A stretch of 34,361 nt of DNA. It comes from Sulfurovum sp. (GTDB taxonomy: Bacteria > Campylobacterota > Campylobacteria > Campylobacterales > Sulfurovaceae). The stretch lies in contig DYMX01000014.1 of the NCBI GenBank assembly GCA_020721345.1, positions 1 through 34,361 on the forward strand, written 5' to 3'. Shown piece after piece: positions 26,030 through 34,061 of the stretch; the first letter of the stretch is position 1; each line of letters opens with the position of its first letter. The position numbers and the translations under genes were made by a program. Under the pieces are notes generated by a model. It was given only the letters and a program-made list of their open reading frames with translations, made no database searches and was not told the DNA's origin.

Positions 26030-26719
26030 TTACACCCTCTCAACCATCTCAAGGATAAAATCAGCACTTACTTTTGCGCTGCTAGCTAGAAATGTATCAA
26101 AATCCACATCTGCGCTTCCATCGGCACTGTCACTTATTGCGCGAAGAATAAAAAATGGAATATTCAAGGCATTACATACAACGGCAACACTTGCCCCTTC
26201 CATTTCCAAGGCATCCGCTTTAAAAGTTTTTGCTACCCACTCTTTTTTTTCACCACATGCCACAAACTGATCCCCAGTAGAAATAACCCCTTCTTTTAAA
26301 GTTATGCCTTTGCTGATTGCAACTTCTTTTGCTATGGCTCTAAGTTTTACATCTGTTGGTATGCATACTTCGCCTTCCGGCACAAATCCATAAGGGTGAC
26401 CAAAAGCAGTAATATCCAGATCATGCTGACAAAGTCCGTCAGCGATTATCAAATCCCCGATCTTAAGATCACTGCTTATAGCTCCGGCAACACCGCTGAA
26501 AAGAACCATTTCGCATCTGAATTTTTCTATCAAAAGAATCGATGTCAGAGCTGAGAAGACTTTGCCTATTTTAGAGTATGCCACTACAACATCCCTTCCT
26601 TTGTATGAGGCCTCATAAAATGTATTATTTGCATAATGCGTCTCTTTAATATTGTCCATATGGGACAATAAAGGCTCTATCTCTTCCCTCATGGCCCCCA
26701 TTATTGCGATTTTACCCAT
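26030..26719 (-). CDS. mtnN: 5'-methylthioadenosine/S-adenosylhomocysteine nucleosidase
   Basis: A 229-residue enzyme cleaving adenine from MTA and SAH. In Campylobacterota it also acts on 6-amino-6-deoxyfutalosine in the futalosine route to menaquinone. It begins IAIMGAMREEIEPLL. The known catalytic residues fall at the same numbers as in E. coli: E12, E174 (LEMEGAS, with M173) and D197 (AISDSADG). The ATG overlaps the fabD stop by one base (TAATG). Confidence 0.96.
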   Translation of the reverse strand: MGKIAIMGAMREEIEPLLSHMDNIKETHYANNTFYEASYKGRDVVVAYSKIGKVFSALTSILLIEKFRCEMVLFSGVAGAISSDLKIGDLIIADGLCQHDLDITAFGHPYGFVPEGEVCIPTDVKLRAIAKEVAISKGITLKEGVISTGDQFVACGEKKEWVAKTFKADALEMEGASVAVVCNALNIPFFILRAISDSADGSADVDFDTFLASSAKVSADFILEMVERV

Positions 26720-27657
26720 TATAGCTCTTTAAGTGCTTCTATCGTTGCTTCTAAGCTTGCCATATCGCTAACATTGAAATGAGGTTTTGATGTCGAACTT
26801 TTATTTAATCCTTTTAAAACATTTCCATGCCCAAATTCTATATAGCAATCCACATCGGCGTCTATATTTTTTATAGACTGCTTATAAAGCACAGGCATTA
26901 CAAGCTGTTTTGGTAAAAGCTCCAAAGCCTCCGCTTTTGTACTGTATGGTTTTGCCGTAACGTTTGATATTACCGGAGCTAAAAAAGCATCTTTTATAAC
27001 CTCTTGTAATTTTAAAGCAAGAGGCTCAGTCGCACTTTCTAAAAGCGGGCAATGGCTTGCAACCGACATATTAAGCAACATTGCTCTTTTTGCCTTTGCC
27101 TCTTTAAGTACATCTACTAACTCTTCAAGGTCTTTTTTTATTCCTGCTATGACGATCTGTCCATCACTATTGTAATTTACAGCCCAGACTTGTTTTCCAT
27201 TGTCTCTTTGTTTCTGACAAATATCTTCAACTGTTGCATCATTAAGTCCAAGACTAACAAGCATACCAACTTCTTGTTTAGCGCAAGCATCAGCCATAAG
27301 TTTTCCTCGCAAGTTTACAAGCTCCACGGCATCTATGGCATCCAAAACACCACTAGCCACAAGAGCAGAAAACTCACCAAGCGAATGCCCCAAAGTAAGC
27401 GTTGGAACAATCCCTGAATTTTGCACAAAAAGTCTATTTGCAATAGAGCTGATAAGTAATATAGCCGGCTGAGTAAATTCCGTTTGAGCTAAATTTTCAT
27501 TTTCTGTAAACAAAAGAGTTTCAAAATCGATACCTGTTCTTTCTTTTGCCGCCGCAAACATTTCTTTTGCAACGCTTGAGTTTTCAAAAAAATCTTTTCC
27601 CATATTCAAAGCTTGTGAGCCTTGACCCGGAAATACAAATGCACATCTTATTGACAT
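26719..27657 (-). CDS. fabD: Malonyl-CoA:acyl carrier protein transacylase
   Basis: A 312-residue enzyme that loads malonate onto ACP to feed fatty-acid elongation. Motifs: VFPGQGSQALNMGKD, the nucleophile S92 in GHSLGEFSAL, R117 in NLRGKLM, H202 in VASHCPLL, and IEFGHGNVLKGL near the end. It is the first gene of the long minus-strand train. The ATG at 27657 has AAGGAT upstream and a clear -10 box at 27690-27695. Confidence 0.97.
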   Translation of the reverse strand: MSIRCAFVFPGQGSQALNMGKDFFENSSVAKEMFAAAKERTGIDFETLLFTENENLAQTEFTQPAILLISSIANRLFVQNSGIVPTLTLGHSLGEFSALVASGVLDAIDAVELVNLRGKLMADACAKQEVGMLVSLGLNDATVEDICQKQRDNGKQVWAVNYNSDGQIVIAGIKKDLEELVDVLKEAKAKRAMLLNMSVASHCPLLESATEPLALKLQEVIKDAFLAPVISNVTAKPYSTKAEALELLPKQLVMPVLYKQSIKNIDADVDCYIEFGHGNVLKGLNKSSTSKPHFNVSDMASLEATIEALKEL

Positions 27658-27689
27658 ATTTTCATCCTTGATTAATAAATAATATATCT

Positions 27690-27695
27690 ATTATA
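27690..27695 (-). promoter_or_regulatory. Promoter -10 box for the fabD operon
   Basis: Minus-strand TATAAT preceded by AAATGG (extended-type TGg), about 33 bases upstream of the fabD ATG and just after the stop of the FTR-rhodanese gene. It is the best candidate for the start of the 16-kb train down to amiC. Confidence 0.7.
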
Positions 27696-27714
27696 CCATT
27701 TTAAGGGTTAGGAA

Positions 27715-28455
27715 TTAGCCCTGCTCGACTTCTCCTCTGTATGAAACTACGCCATATTCTAGATTTGTTATATGCTTGTAGCCCATACTTGACATTATCT
27801 GTTGGCAATATGCGCTTCTGCTTCCGCTAAAACAATAAACCACTATATTCTGCTCTTTTTTGTCATCGATTTGTGATAATGCTTGATAAAAAGATGTAGT
27901 TGGAACCAAGAAATCTGTTCCTTTTATCCTTCTGGATTTATACTCCATCCACTCCCTTACATCTACTAAGTAAAAATCTACCATTCCGATCTCTCTTGCC
28001 TCAAGCAGACTGATAAGTTCGTCGGAATCAATATTTTTCTGTTTAAGCAGAGCTTCACATTCCTCTTTTAAGAGTCCCCTTGAATGCGTATGTGACACAA
28101 GGGCTGCTTCTTTTTCTATCATATGATATTTGGCATACTCAGGTGTGCAAAAAATTCCGCAATGACAATGTCCATCATTAGGAATTTCAACTTCAATGGC
28201 AGGTTTGCATGGGCATATTCTATTGTTAGCCGCCTTCCTCTCTTCATCACTCTCACCTTCAACCATAAAACAAGGACAATATTTCTTGTTGTATATCAAC
28301 TTGTTTCTTGCTAGTCCCATAGTAACAGATTCGTTAATCTCATTTTCCGGATTATAAACAAAATTGAATTGCTTGCATACTTTATCAGTAAATGCAACTG
28401 TTTTTGCATATTCATCTTTAAATTCAGGCGAATTTGTATCTATTTTGATAATCAT
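27715..28455 (-). CDS. Ferredoxin:thioredoxin reductase catalytic domain fused to rhodanese
   Basis: A 246-residue two-domain protein. Residues about 10-115 carry the FTR catalytic-subunit cysteine pattern: CPC (60-62), CPC (81-83), CHC (97-99) and a further C103, which in FTR hold a [4Fe-4S] cluster next to a redox disulfide. Spacing between the motifs is slightly longer than in plant FTR. Residues about 140-246 are a rhodanese domain with active-site C208 in YCFSGSRS and the FYLVDVREWMEY beginning. Together this suggests a redox-driven sulfur or persulfide transfer function; the partner is unknown. It has its own -10 box (28486-28491) and is separated from slyD by a MITE-like repeat. Confidence 0.82.
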   Translation of the reverse strand: MIIKIDTNSPEFKDEYAKTVAFTDKVCKQFNFVYNPENEINESVTMGLARNKLIYNKKYCPCFMVEGESDEERKAANNRICPCKPAIEVEIPNDGHCHCGIFCTPEYAKYHMIEKEAALVSHTHSRGLLKEECEALLKQKNIDSDELISLLEAREIGMVDFYLVDVREWMEYKSRRIKGTDFLVPTTSFYQALSQIDDKKEQNIVVYCFSGSRSAYCQQIMSSMGYKHITNLEYGVVSYRGEVEQG

Positions 28456-28485
28456 GATAAATTTTCCTAATGTTTATTTTTTGAA

Positions 28486-28491
28486 ATTATA
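28486..28491 (-). promoter_or_regulatory. Promoter -10 box for the FTR-rhodanese gene
   Basis: Minus-strand TATAAT in a T-rich context (ttttttcaatataat), about 31 bases upstream of the ATG at 28455, with AGGA as ribosome-binding site. No -35 is obvious. Confidence 0.6.
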
Positions 28492-28539
28492 TTGAAAAAA
28501 ATTTAGATTTTAGTGTATGTTGTAGTATAAGTGTAAATA

Positions 28540-28612
28540 TGTCACTGCGAGACTTTGAAAAAGTCGTGGCAGTCTATAAAAATAGATTGCTTCACTTTAG
28601 TTCGCAATGACA
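28540..28612. repeat. MITE-like intergenic inverted repeat
   Basis: The ends tgtcactgcga (28540-28550) and tcgcaatgaca (28602-28612) are inverted repeats with 10 of 11 matches. Inside there are two smaller hairpins: gactt...aagtc (28551-28565) and gcagtctat...atagattgc (28569-28590). The TGTCATTGCGAG...CGCAATGACA form is a dispersed intergenic repeat type known from several bacterial groups. It lies between slyD and the FTR-rhodanese gene. Confidence 0.7.
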
Positions 28613-28641
28613 ATTTTAAAATTAAATGATGTCAAACAAGG

Positions 28642-29151
28642 TTAATGGCAATGTCCGCCGCCGCAACACCCGCCTTCATCATCACAAGCAAGCTGACCAG
28701 TCATTGCTTCATCTACCGTAGCTTCTCTAATTCCCATTACTTCAACTGAGAACATAAGGTCTTTTCCTGCCAAAGGATGATTGAAGTCGATTGTAACTTC
28801 AGCATCATCAAATGCTTTTACAACAACTTGTACTGTTTGACCATGCTCGCCTTGACCGTATAGAACCATACCTTCTTTAAGGTCAATTCCTTCGAACTGA
28901 TCTTTAGGAAGTGTTTGGATTGCTTCAGGATTTACTTCACCATAAGCTTCTGCAGCAACAACAAATATATCGCCTTTGTCTCCAACTTTCATATCCATTA
29001 AAGCTTTTTCAAGCCCAGGGATGATATGGCCCTTACCTGTTATAAGCTCAAGCGGAGATCCGCCGACATTACTGTCTATTACTTCGTTTTTTCCTGCTTC
29101 TACCAATGTGTATCCCAAAGATACGACGCTATTTTCTTTTGTTATTGTCAT
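28642..29151 (-). CDS. slyD: FKBP-type peptidyl-prolyl isomerase SlyD-like, metal-binding tail
   Basis: A 169-residue cytoplasmic chaperone and proline isomerase. The FKBP domain is split by the IF insert as in SlyD: VVSLGYTLVEAG, LITGKGHIIPGLEKALMDM, GDKGDIFV, then VEVMGIREAT. The C-terminal tail ends GGCCGGGHCH, a short Cys/His metal-binding cluster that in SlyD binds nickel, useful for hydrogenase or urease maturation. The ATG at 29151 follows ggag. A possible -10 box lies at 29183-29188. Confidence 0.93.
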   Translation of the reverse strand: MTITKENSVVSLGYTLVEAGKNEVIDSNVGGSPLELITGKGHIIPGLEKALMDMKVGDKGDIFVVAAEAYGEVNPEAIQTLPKDQFEGIDLKEGMVLYGQGEHGQTVQVVVKAFDDAEVTIDFNHPLAGKDLMFSVEVMGIREATVDEAMTGQLACDDEGGCCGGGHCH

Positions 29152-29182
29152 TGTTTCTCCAAATAATTATTGATTTTATGTG

Positions 29183-29188
29183 ATTGTA
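29183..29188 (-). promoter_or_regulatory. Possible -10 box for slyD
   Basis: Minus-strand TACAAT preceded by tttggc, about 32 bases before the slyD ATG, in the 105-base gap after cpoB. One mismatch to consensus. Confidence 0.4.
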
Positions 29189-29256
29189 GCCAAAGTAGCT
29201 TTATAAATTCTTAGACGATAAAAATTAGTAACTTGTTTTTATTTTTTAAATAAATA

Positions 29257-29967
29257 TTACTTTAGATTATCCAAATGTTGCTTTGCGATTTTCGCGCTAG
29301 GTTTTTGTAGATATTTATCTATAATAAGTTCATAGAATTTCTTTGCTCCAACATTATCTTTGGTATTTTCAAGAGATATGCCGCTATGCAAAAGTAGTGT
29401 ATCTATATAAGTTGCATTGCTGTCAAGTTTAGCGCTTTTTTTATAGTAATATAAAGCATCTTTGTAATTTTTTTCATAATATGCTATCTCACCTAGGTAG
29501 TAATTAGTAACCGCATTTTTATAGTTTTGCTTATCTAGTTCCAAAAAATACTCTTTTGACTTTTTATACTCTTTGCTTCTAAAAAGTGTTTTTGCATCTT
29601 CTAATATTTTATTTTTATCATTTGAGATACTTTCTGATGGCTTGCTTTGAACGGCTGGTTTATTTTGCGCTTCAAGCATAGCTTTAAACTCATCTTTTTT
29701 GATGCATTTATTCTCTAGCTCATCTATCATTTTTGCTAGATCTTTGATAATTTTTTCATTTTTTACTGCTTCATCGCTTTGCGCATCTTTGTTTTTTATA
29801 ATCTCTTCTAGCGATTGAATCTTATCGTTTAATCCTTCTACAACACTTGTCAGTCCGTCTATTTTTTCATTTTGTTCATTTATTTTTTGCTGCAGCTCTA
29901 CTTCGCCGGCATAAATGAAATTGACCGTAAAAAGATATGCAAATAGGGATATTAATACTTTTCTCAT
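29257..29967 (-). CDS. cpoB: CpoB/YbgF-like Tol-Pal periplasmic coordinator
   Basis: A 236-residue periplasmic protein. The start is set at ATG 29967, which overlaps the pal stop as TAATG and opens a proper signal peptide (MRKVLISLFAYLFTVNFIYA); the longer frame would begin inside pal. A coiled coil (about 22-80, LQQKINEQNEKIDGL, then KIQSLEEIIKNKD) gives trimerisation, and tetratricopeptide-type repeats (about 120-236, AKTLFRSKEYKKSKEYFLEL, YYLGEIAYYEKNYKDALYYY) follow. In E. coli CpoB links Tol function to peptidoglycan synthesis. Last gene of the Tol-Pal operon. Confidence 0.88.
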   Translation of the reverse strand: MRKVLISLFAYLFTVNFIYAGEVELQQKINEQNEKIDGLTSVVEGLNDKIQSLEEIIKNKDAQSDEAVKNEKIIKDLAKMIDELENKCIKKDEFKAMLEAQNKPAVQSKPSESISNDKNKILEDAKTLFRSKEYKKSKEYFLELDKQNYKNAVTNYYLGEIAYYEKNYKDALYYYKKSAKLDSNATYIDTLLLHSGISLENTKDNVGAKKFYELIIDKYLQKPSAKIAKQHLDNLK

Positions 29968-30548
29968 TATTGTTTTTTCAAATCCACTCTTCTGTTTTTT
30001 GCATAACATTCATCTATTGCATCAGTACAAACAGGGGTACTTTCTCCCAATGAAATAATGCTAAACATACTGGCAGGAATTCCCTTTGCTACAAGCGCAT
30101 CTTTTACTATCTTAGCTCTTTTTAGTCCAAGCGCATAGTTAAATTCATCCGTTCCAAACTCATCGCAGTTGCCCTCTATCTTTATTTTTCCATTGTAACT
30201 TTTGAGAGCATTGGCATTTTTATCTATAGCTTTATACATATCATTAACTATTGAGTAGTCACCAAACCCGAAATATACGCTCTGTAAACCTTCTGAACTG
30301 TTGTTAAAAGTGCCGTCATTAGGAATCCCGCCGCTTGGACTCATTCTTGATTTTATATCATTAGCTGTTGCATTGCCTTCTTTTATATTTACTCCGCTAT
30401 CTGTTGTAACGGATGGGCTATCGGATATATTTCCGGGACTTACTTTACTGTTTGCCGCATCATCAGATGGTACGGTTGGAGCACTCTGAGTGCATCCTGC
30501 AAAAAACAATAGTGTAAAAAATGCAAATCCTAATGTTATTTTTTTCAT
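29967..30548 (-). CDS. pal: Peptidoglycan-associated lipoprotein Pal
   Basis: A 193-residue outer-membrane lipoprotein. The start is set at ATG 30548 because it has AAAGGA 8 bases upstream and gives a clean lipoprotein signal MKKITLGFAFFTLLFFAGC, with lipidated C19. After a Ser/Asn/Pro-rich linker, the OmpA-like domain (about 85-193) has KIEGNCDEFGTDEFNYALG and LKRAKIVKDALVAKGI, which bind diaminopimelate in peptidoglycan. It follows tolB and overlaps cpoB by one base. Confidence 0.95.
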   Translation of the reverse strand: MKKITLGFAFFTLLFFAGCTQSAPTVPSDDAANSKVSPGNISDSPSVTTDSGVNIKEGNATANDIKSRMSPSGGIPNDGTFNNSSEGLQSVYFGFGDYSIVNDMYKAIDKNANALKSYNGKIKIEGNCDEFGTDEFNYALGLKRAKIVKDALVAKGIPASMFSIISLGESTPVCTDAIDECYAKNRRVDLKKQ

Positions 30549-30593
30549 GAGAAGAATCCTTTGCGTATAAGAATAAATGTATATTACCATAAA

Positions 30594-31808
30594 TTACCAA
30601 TCAATAGATTGAACCCTGCTGTTGATCTCAAAGAGCTTGTTTTGATTTGTTCTAGGATTCACAAAACCTGCATAACTATTGCCGTTTGATTGCCTGATAT
30701 ACATCACAACACTGCCGTCATCAGAAAATCTAGGAAACTGATTTTCACCGCTTGACGTAATAGGAAAAGTGCTGCCGTTTGATATCATATAGATATTGAA
30801 GGTATTGCTTCCAAATATATTTTTACTCTCCCTTGATGAGTAAATGACCTTGCTACCTTTTGTATCGCAGCTATTGTTCTCCCTGCCTTTAAATACCATT
30901 TGTGAAACTGTAGGTGAATCTGTATATTTTTTAAAGATATTTGGATAACCGAGTCTATTTGACACAAACACTATCTCTTTTTCGTTTGATAGATACTGAC
31001 CGCTAACGTCTATACCGCTAAAGTCTGTTAATTTAATACTATTTTTAGTTGTTTTATCAAACTCATAAATATCAGGCTGTCCATCCGGGGACATAGTGAG
31101 AAGCAATCTGTTGCCGTCACTACTTACATCAGAACAGACAAGCATGCCTTCGCCTGATACAATATGATTTTTTATACCGCTGTTTAAACTATACTCATGA
31201 ATCGCAGGCAAACCTGAATTTATAGATGTATAGTAAAAGCTTGTTTGACTTTTATTTGCCCACTTTGGAAACAGATTTAATCCATCTGTAACAATAACTT
31301 TTCTATACGTAAAAGTATAATCAGTTAAAACTATTTCGCTTTTCCCGGACCCTGTATATCGTGACATCAAAACCAAACGATTTATCCATTCCATACTATC
31401 GTATCCAAGAAATTTATTTATATCGCTTATGGATTTGTGTATCAAAAATGGATACTTATCAAATGATGAAATATTGTAGTTTTTTTGAAATAGTAGCGAA
31501 TTGCCGTCTCCATTAAACAAACTAACATTTAAATTAGCGCCATTGGCGCCTGAAAGATCATATTTCAATAGATAATTATCTGAGCCTGAGATATTTTTAC
31601 TTTCTACAGTTTCAAAATTTCCGCTTAGCGTTAGATCATCTTTAAAAAGTATAAAACTTTTTTGTGAGATGGCAGGCATTAATCCACTGCTTATATTTTC
31701 TATAGAAATGCCTATTCTAGAGCCAACATTTTTTTTAATAGTTAAACTAACATCGCTCTCTCCTCTCATTATTGTAAGTATAAAAAATAAAATATATATG
31801 TAACGCAT
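30594..31808 (-). CDS. tolB: Tol-Pal system beta-propeller protein TolB
   Basis: A 404-residue periplasmic protein that shuttles between TolA and Pal to maintain the outer membrane during division. Signal peptide about 1-16 (MRYIYILFFILTIMRG). An N-terminal alpha/beta domain is followed by a WD40-like beta-propeller with YTSINSGLPAIHEYSL, SSDGNRLLLTMSPDGQPDIY, FVSNRLGYPNIFK and RFSDDGSVVMYIRQ blades. It directly abuts tolA and lies 45 bases before the chosen pal start. Confidence 0.93.
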   Translation of the reverse strand: MRYIYILFFILTIMRGESDVSLTIKKNVGSRIGISIENISSGLMPAISQKSFILFKDDLTLSGNFETVESKNISGSDNYLLKYDLSGANGANLNVSLFNGDGNSLLFQKNYNISSFDKYPFLIHKSISDINKFLGYDSMEWINRLVLMSRYTGSGKSEIVLTDYTFTYRKVIVTDGLNLFPKWANKSQTSFYYTSINSGLPAIHEYSLNSGIKNHIVSGEGMLVCSDVSSDGNRLLLTMSPDGQPDIYEFDKTTKNSIKLTDFSGIDVSGQYLSNEKEIVFVSNRLGYPNIFKKYTDSPTVSQMVFKGRENNSCDTKGSKVIYSSRESKNIFGSNTFNIYMISNGSTFPITSSGENQFPRFSDDGSVVMYIRQSNGNSYAGFVNPRTNQNKLFEINSRVQSIDW

Positions 31809-32693
31809 CTATCTCTCCTCAATAAAATCAACATCAAATATATAAGCTCTGCCTCCGTCATGAGCGCCAAAACCTACTCTTTGAAGCTGCTTAAGATATT
31901 GTATCAATCCTTTGTTGAACTCTTCATTAGAAGATTGGCTGACAACGTCAAATTCAAATCTGCCGCTTGGCTCAATAACAAATTTTATCCTAGCTTTATT
32001 CCCTGCAAAATCGCTCTGAGCAGGCCAGCCGTTCAAGATAGATTTAACTTTTGATTTATAACCGTCTTCTACTCCGCTGCTTTTAGCCGATGAAGCATTG
32101 CCAATAAGATCGGACGCCTTACTGGTTGCTTTAGCTTTGGCTGCGGGAATTCCACTGGATACTGTCTGTTTTTGTAATACTACTGCAGTTTTTTTAGCGC
32201 TCATGCTTGGCTCTTTTGCATCAATGGTTTCAAATAGCGAAGTGGTATCTTTGATTATTTTTGATGTTTCTTTGATTGGTTTTTTAACAACAGTTGTTTT
32301 TTTAATAGTAGTATTAGTTTCCGGCTTTTCTTTTTTTCTCTCAACTAAAGGCTTATTTGGTTTTTCTATCTCTTTAGGCTCTTCTTTTACAAACTCTTTT
32401 TTTGCAAGCTCTTTTTCAATAAGTTCTTTTTTCTCTTCGGGAATATTTTCGATCTTCTTAGGTTCTTGCGCTTCTTCTTTTTTTGGCAACTTTTGATTTT
32501 GAGGCTTATCGTTAGACTTTTGAACGGACGGTATATCAATGCCTGACATATCTACTTTTATCGCTTGCTCTTTGCCGCCTTGTGATTTATCATCTTTTGT
32601 ATTTTGAACAAAAGCAAATATGACTATGAAAATGATCAAAATATAGATCAAAATAGCAATCAAACCACTTTTAATAGTATATGCTTTTCTCAT
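31809..32693 (-). CDS. tolA: TolA/TonB-type energy transducer
   Basis: A 294-residue inner-membrane protein spanning the periplasm. One membrane helix (about 12-30, LIAILIYILIIFIVIFAFV) precedes a long Lys/Glu/Pro-rich spacer (about 35-200, PKKEEAQEPKK, EKPNKPLVERKKEKPE). A C-terminal domain (about 205-294, YKSKVKSILNGWPAQSDFAG, KARIKFVIEPSGRFEFDVVS) is of the TonB/TolA C fold. Position between tolR and tolB makes TolA the likely identity; on sequence alone TonB is possible. Confidence 0.88.
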   Translation of the reverse strand: MRKAYTIKSGLIAILIYILIIFIVIFAFVQNTKDDKSQGGKEQAIKVDMSGIDIPSVQKSNDKPQNQKLPKKEEAQEPKKIENIPEEKKELIEKELAKKEFVKEEPKEIEKPNKPLVERKKEKPETNTTIKKTTVVKKPIKETSKIIKDTTSLFETIDAKEPSMSAKKTAVVLQKQTVSSGIPAAKAKATSKASDLIGNASSAKSSGVEDGYKSKVKSILNGWPAQSDFAGNKARIKFVIEPSGRFEFDVVSQSSNEEFNKGLIQYLKQLQRVGFGAHDGGRAYIFDVDFIEER

Positions 32694-32695
32694 CT

Positions 32696-33076
32696 CTACT
32701 CTGTTATCAATGAAACATTTAAAAATCCGGCTTTTTTGACACCCTTCAAAAGATCCATAATATCTTTATACTCCAAAGATTCCTCCGCTCTGATATATAC
32801 GCTGCTATTTTTATCTATATTTTTATCCGAAAAATGATCCGCAAATGAACCAATTTCATAAACTTTATCGTCTATATAAACCTGCCTTGTTTTATCCATC
32901 CTAATTGTAAGAGAATTTGTTTTTTGAGATTTTGTAGTTTTTGAGCCGCCAGGAAGTGTTATCTGCTCTTGATATGTAATAGTTGGAGCGGCTATCATTA
33001 AAACCGCCGTAAGAACAAGCATTACATCCATTAGCGGCGTAATGTTCAAATCCGGATCATCGTCCCAATTAAACAT
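32696..33076 (-). CDS. tolR: TolR/ExbD-family proton-channel subunit
   Basis: A 126-residue protein with one N-terminal membrane helix (about 14-33, PLMDVMLVLTAVLMIAAPTI). D17 is the proton-carrying Asp essential in TolR/ExbD, and the periplasmic domain follows. The start overlaps tolQ by one base (TAATG). Campylobacterota genes of this kind are often labelled exbD; the tolA-tolB-pal neighbours favour TolR. Confidence 0.92.
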   Translation of the reverse strand: MFNWDDDPDLNITPLMDVMLVLTAVLMIAAPTITYQEQITLPGGSKTTKSQKTNSLTIRMDKTRQVYIDDKVYEIGSFADHFSDKNIDKNSSVYIRAEESLEYKDIMDLLKGVKKAGFLNVSLITE

Positions 33077-33648
33077 TATTCTTCTTCATTATAACTTTTT
33101 GCCAATATCATTTTTGACTCAGAATTTAAAAGCGAACTAAGTTCATATGCTTTTCTTTTTAGTATCAAATGAAATGTATAAGCAAATATAGCTACCAATA
33201 TCCCTGCGGCAGTTGCCACAAGGGCTTCTGAGATAGCAGGCGCAACAACATTTAGTGCTGCACTGGTTTGATCTCCAAGTTTTCCAAATGTTTCCAATAT
33301 CCCCACAACAGTACCAAAAAGACCTATGAACGGTGCAGTTGAAGCTATGATGGATAATAATGTAAGATTTCTTGTAGATACTCTAAGCGCATCGCTAAAA
33401 GCTGCTTCTAAAATTGTAGAATTTGGATTTTTTACTTTTTCAAGATAACTATAAAGAATTGAAAATTGGCTTATGCTATTTGAATTAAATGCGTACATAC
33501 TTTTTAGAGATTCAGCTTCTATTTTTATACGAGCTTCAAGTAATTTAAATCTGTCGATAAAAACCCAAAAAGTGATTATAAAATATAAAGAAAGTATTAC
33601 CAATACAAAAATAGTGATAATACTTAATTGAGAGAGAAAATGTGCCAT
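33076..33648 (-). CDS. tolQ: TolQ/ExbB-family proton-channel subunit
   Basis: A 190-residue inner-membrane protein with three predicted helices (about 8-30, 98-122 and 140-163). The conserved core APFIGLFGTVVGILETFGKLG and ISEALVATAAGILVAIFAYTF forms the proton channel with TolR. It begins 9 bases after atpC with no clear ribosome-binding site, so it is probably translated by coupling to the ATP synthase transcript. Confidence 0.93.
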   Translation of the reverse strand: MAHFLSQLSIITIFVLVILSLYFIITFWVFIDRFKLLEARIKIEAESLKSMYAFNSNSISQFSILYSYLEKVKNPNSTILEAAFSDALRVSTRNLTLLSIIASTAPFIGLFGTVVGILETFGKLGDQTSAALNVVAPAISEALVATAAGILVAIFAYTFHLILKRKAYELSSLLNSESKMILAKSYNEEE

Positions 33649-33657
33649 AGATGCAGA

Positions 33658-34044
33658 TTATAGCGTTTTTGCCATTTGCTCGACTTTTGCAACAGCGCTT
33701 GCAATCGCAATATTCGAAGATTCTGTGCTTTTGAGAAGTTTTTTAGCTTCTTCTAGAGCATAAGCCAACTCATTACCTTCACCAGAAATTGCAACTGCTC
33801 CGTCAACAATACAAGTTGTTTTAGTTTCATCAACTTTTACATAACCCGAGTTGATAGCAATTGCAATTTTTTTACTTTCCTGTGTTTCGATCTCTACAAC
33901 ACCGACATTAAGCAAAGAAACCAAAGTAGCGTGCTTTGGAAGTACTCCAAACTCACCCTCGCTACCCGGCAAAGTAACTTGTTTGACCTCATTGTCAAAT
34001 ATTACACCATCGGGTGTAACAATTTCAAGTTTTAAAAGTTCCAT
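33658..34044 (-). CDS. atpC: ATP synthase F1 epsilon subunit
   Basis: A 128-residue rotor-stalk subunit that couples F1 to Fo and can inhibit ATP hydrolysis. Beta-sandwich signature: EIVTPDGVIFDNEVKQVTLP and GSEGEFGVLPKHATLVSLL, followed by a C-terminal helical pair. It follows atpD by 17 bases and is linked to tolQ, an arrangement common in Campylobacterota. Confidence 0.95.
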   Translation of the reverse strand: MELLKLEIVTPDGVIFDNEVKQVTLPGSEGEFGVLPKHATLVSLLNVGVVEIETQESKKIAIAINSGYVKVDETKTTCIVDGAVAISGEGNELAYALEEAKKLLKSTESSNIAIASAVAKVEQMAKTL

Positions 34045-34061
34045 AATTTTCCTTTAATGGA

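Noticed and set aside
30549-30590. Longer pal start 14 codons upstream
   Set aside because: It would destroy the lipoprotein signal layout. The ATG at 30548 has a ribosome-binding site and places Cys at position 19.
32098-32496. 132-residue plus-strand frame opposite tolA
   Set aside because: It mirrors the Lys/Glu/Pro-rich spacer of TolA as a hydrophobic shadow and has no independent support.
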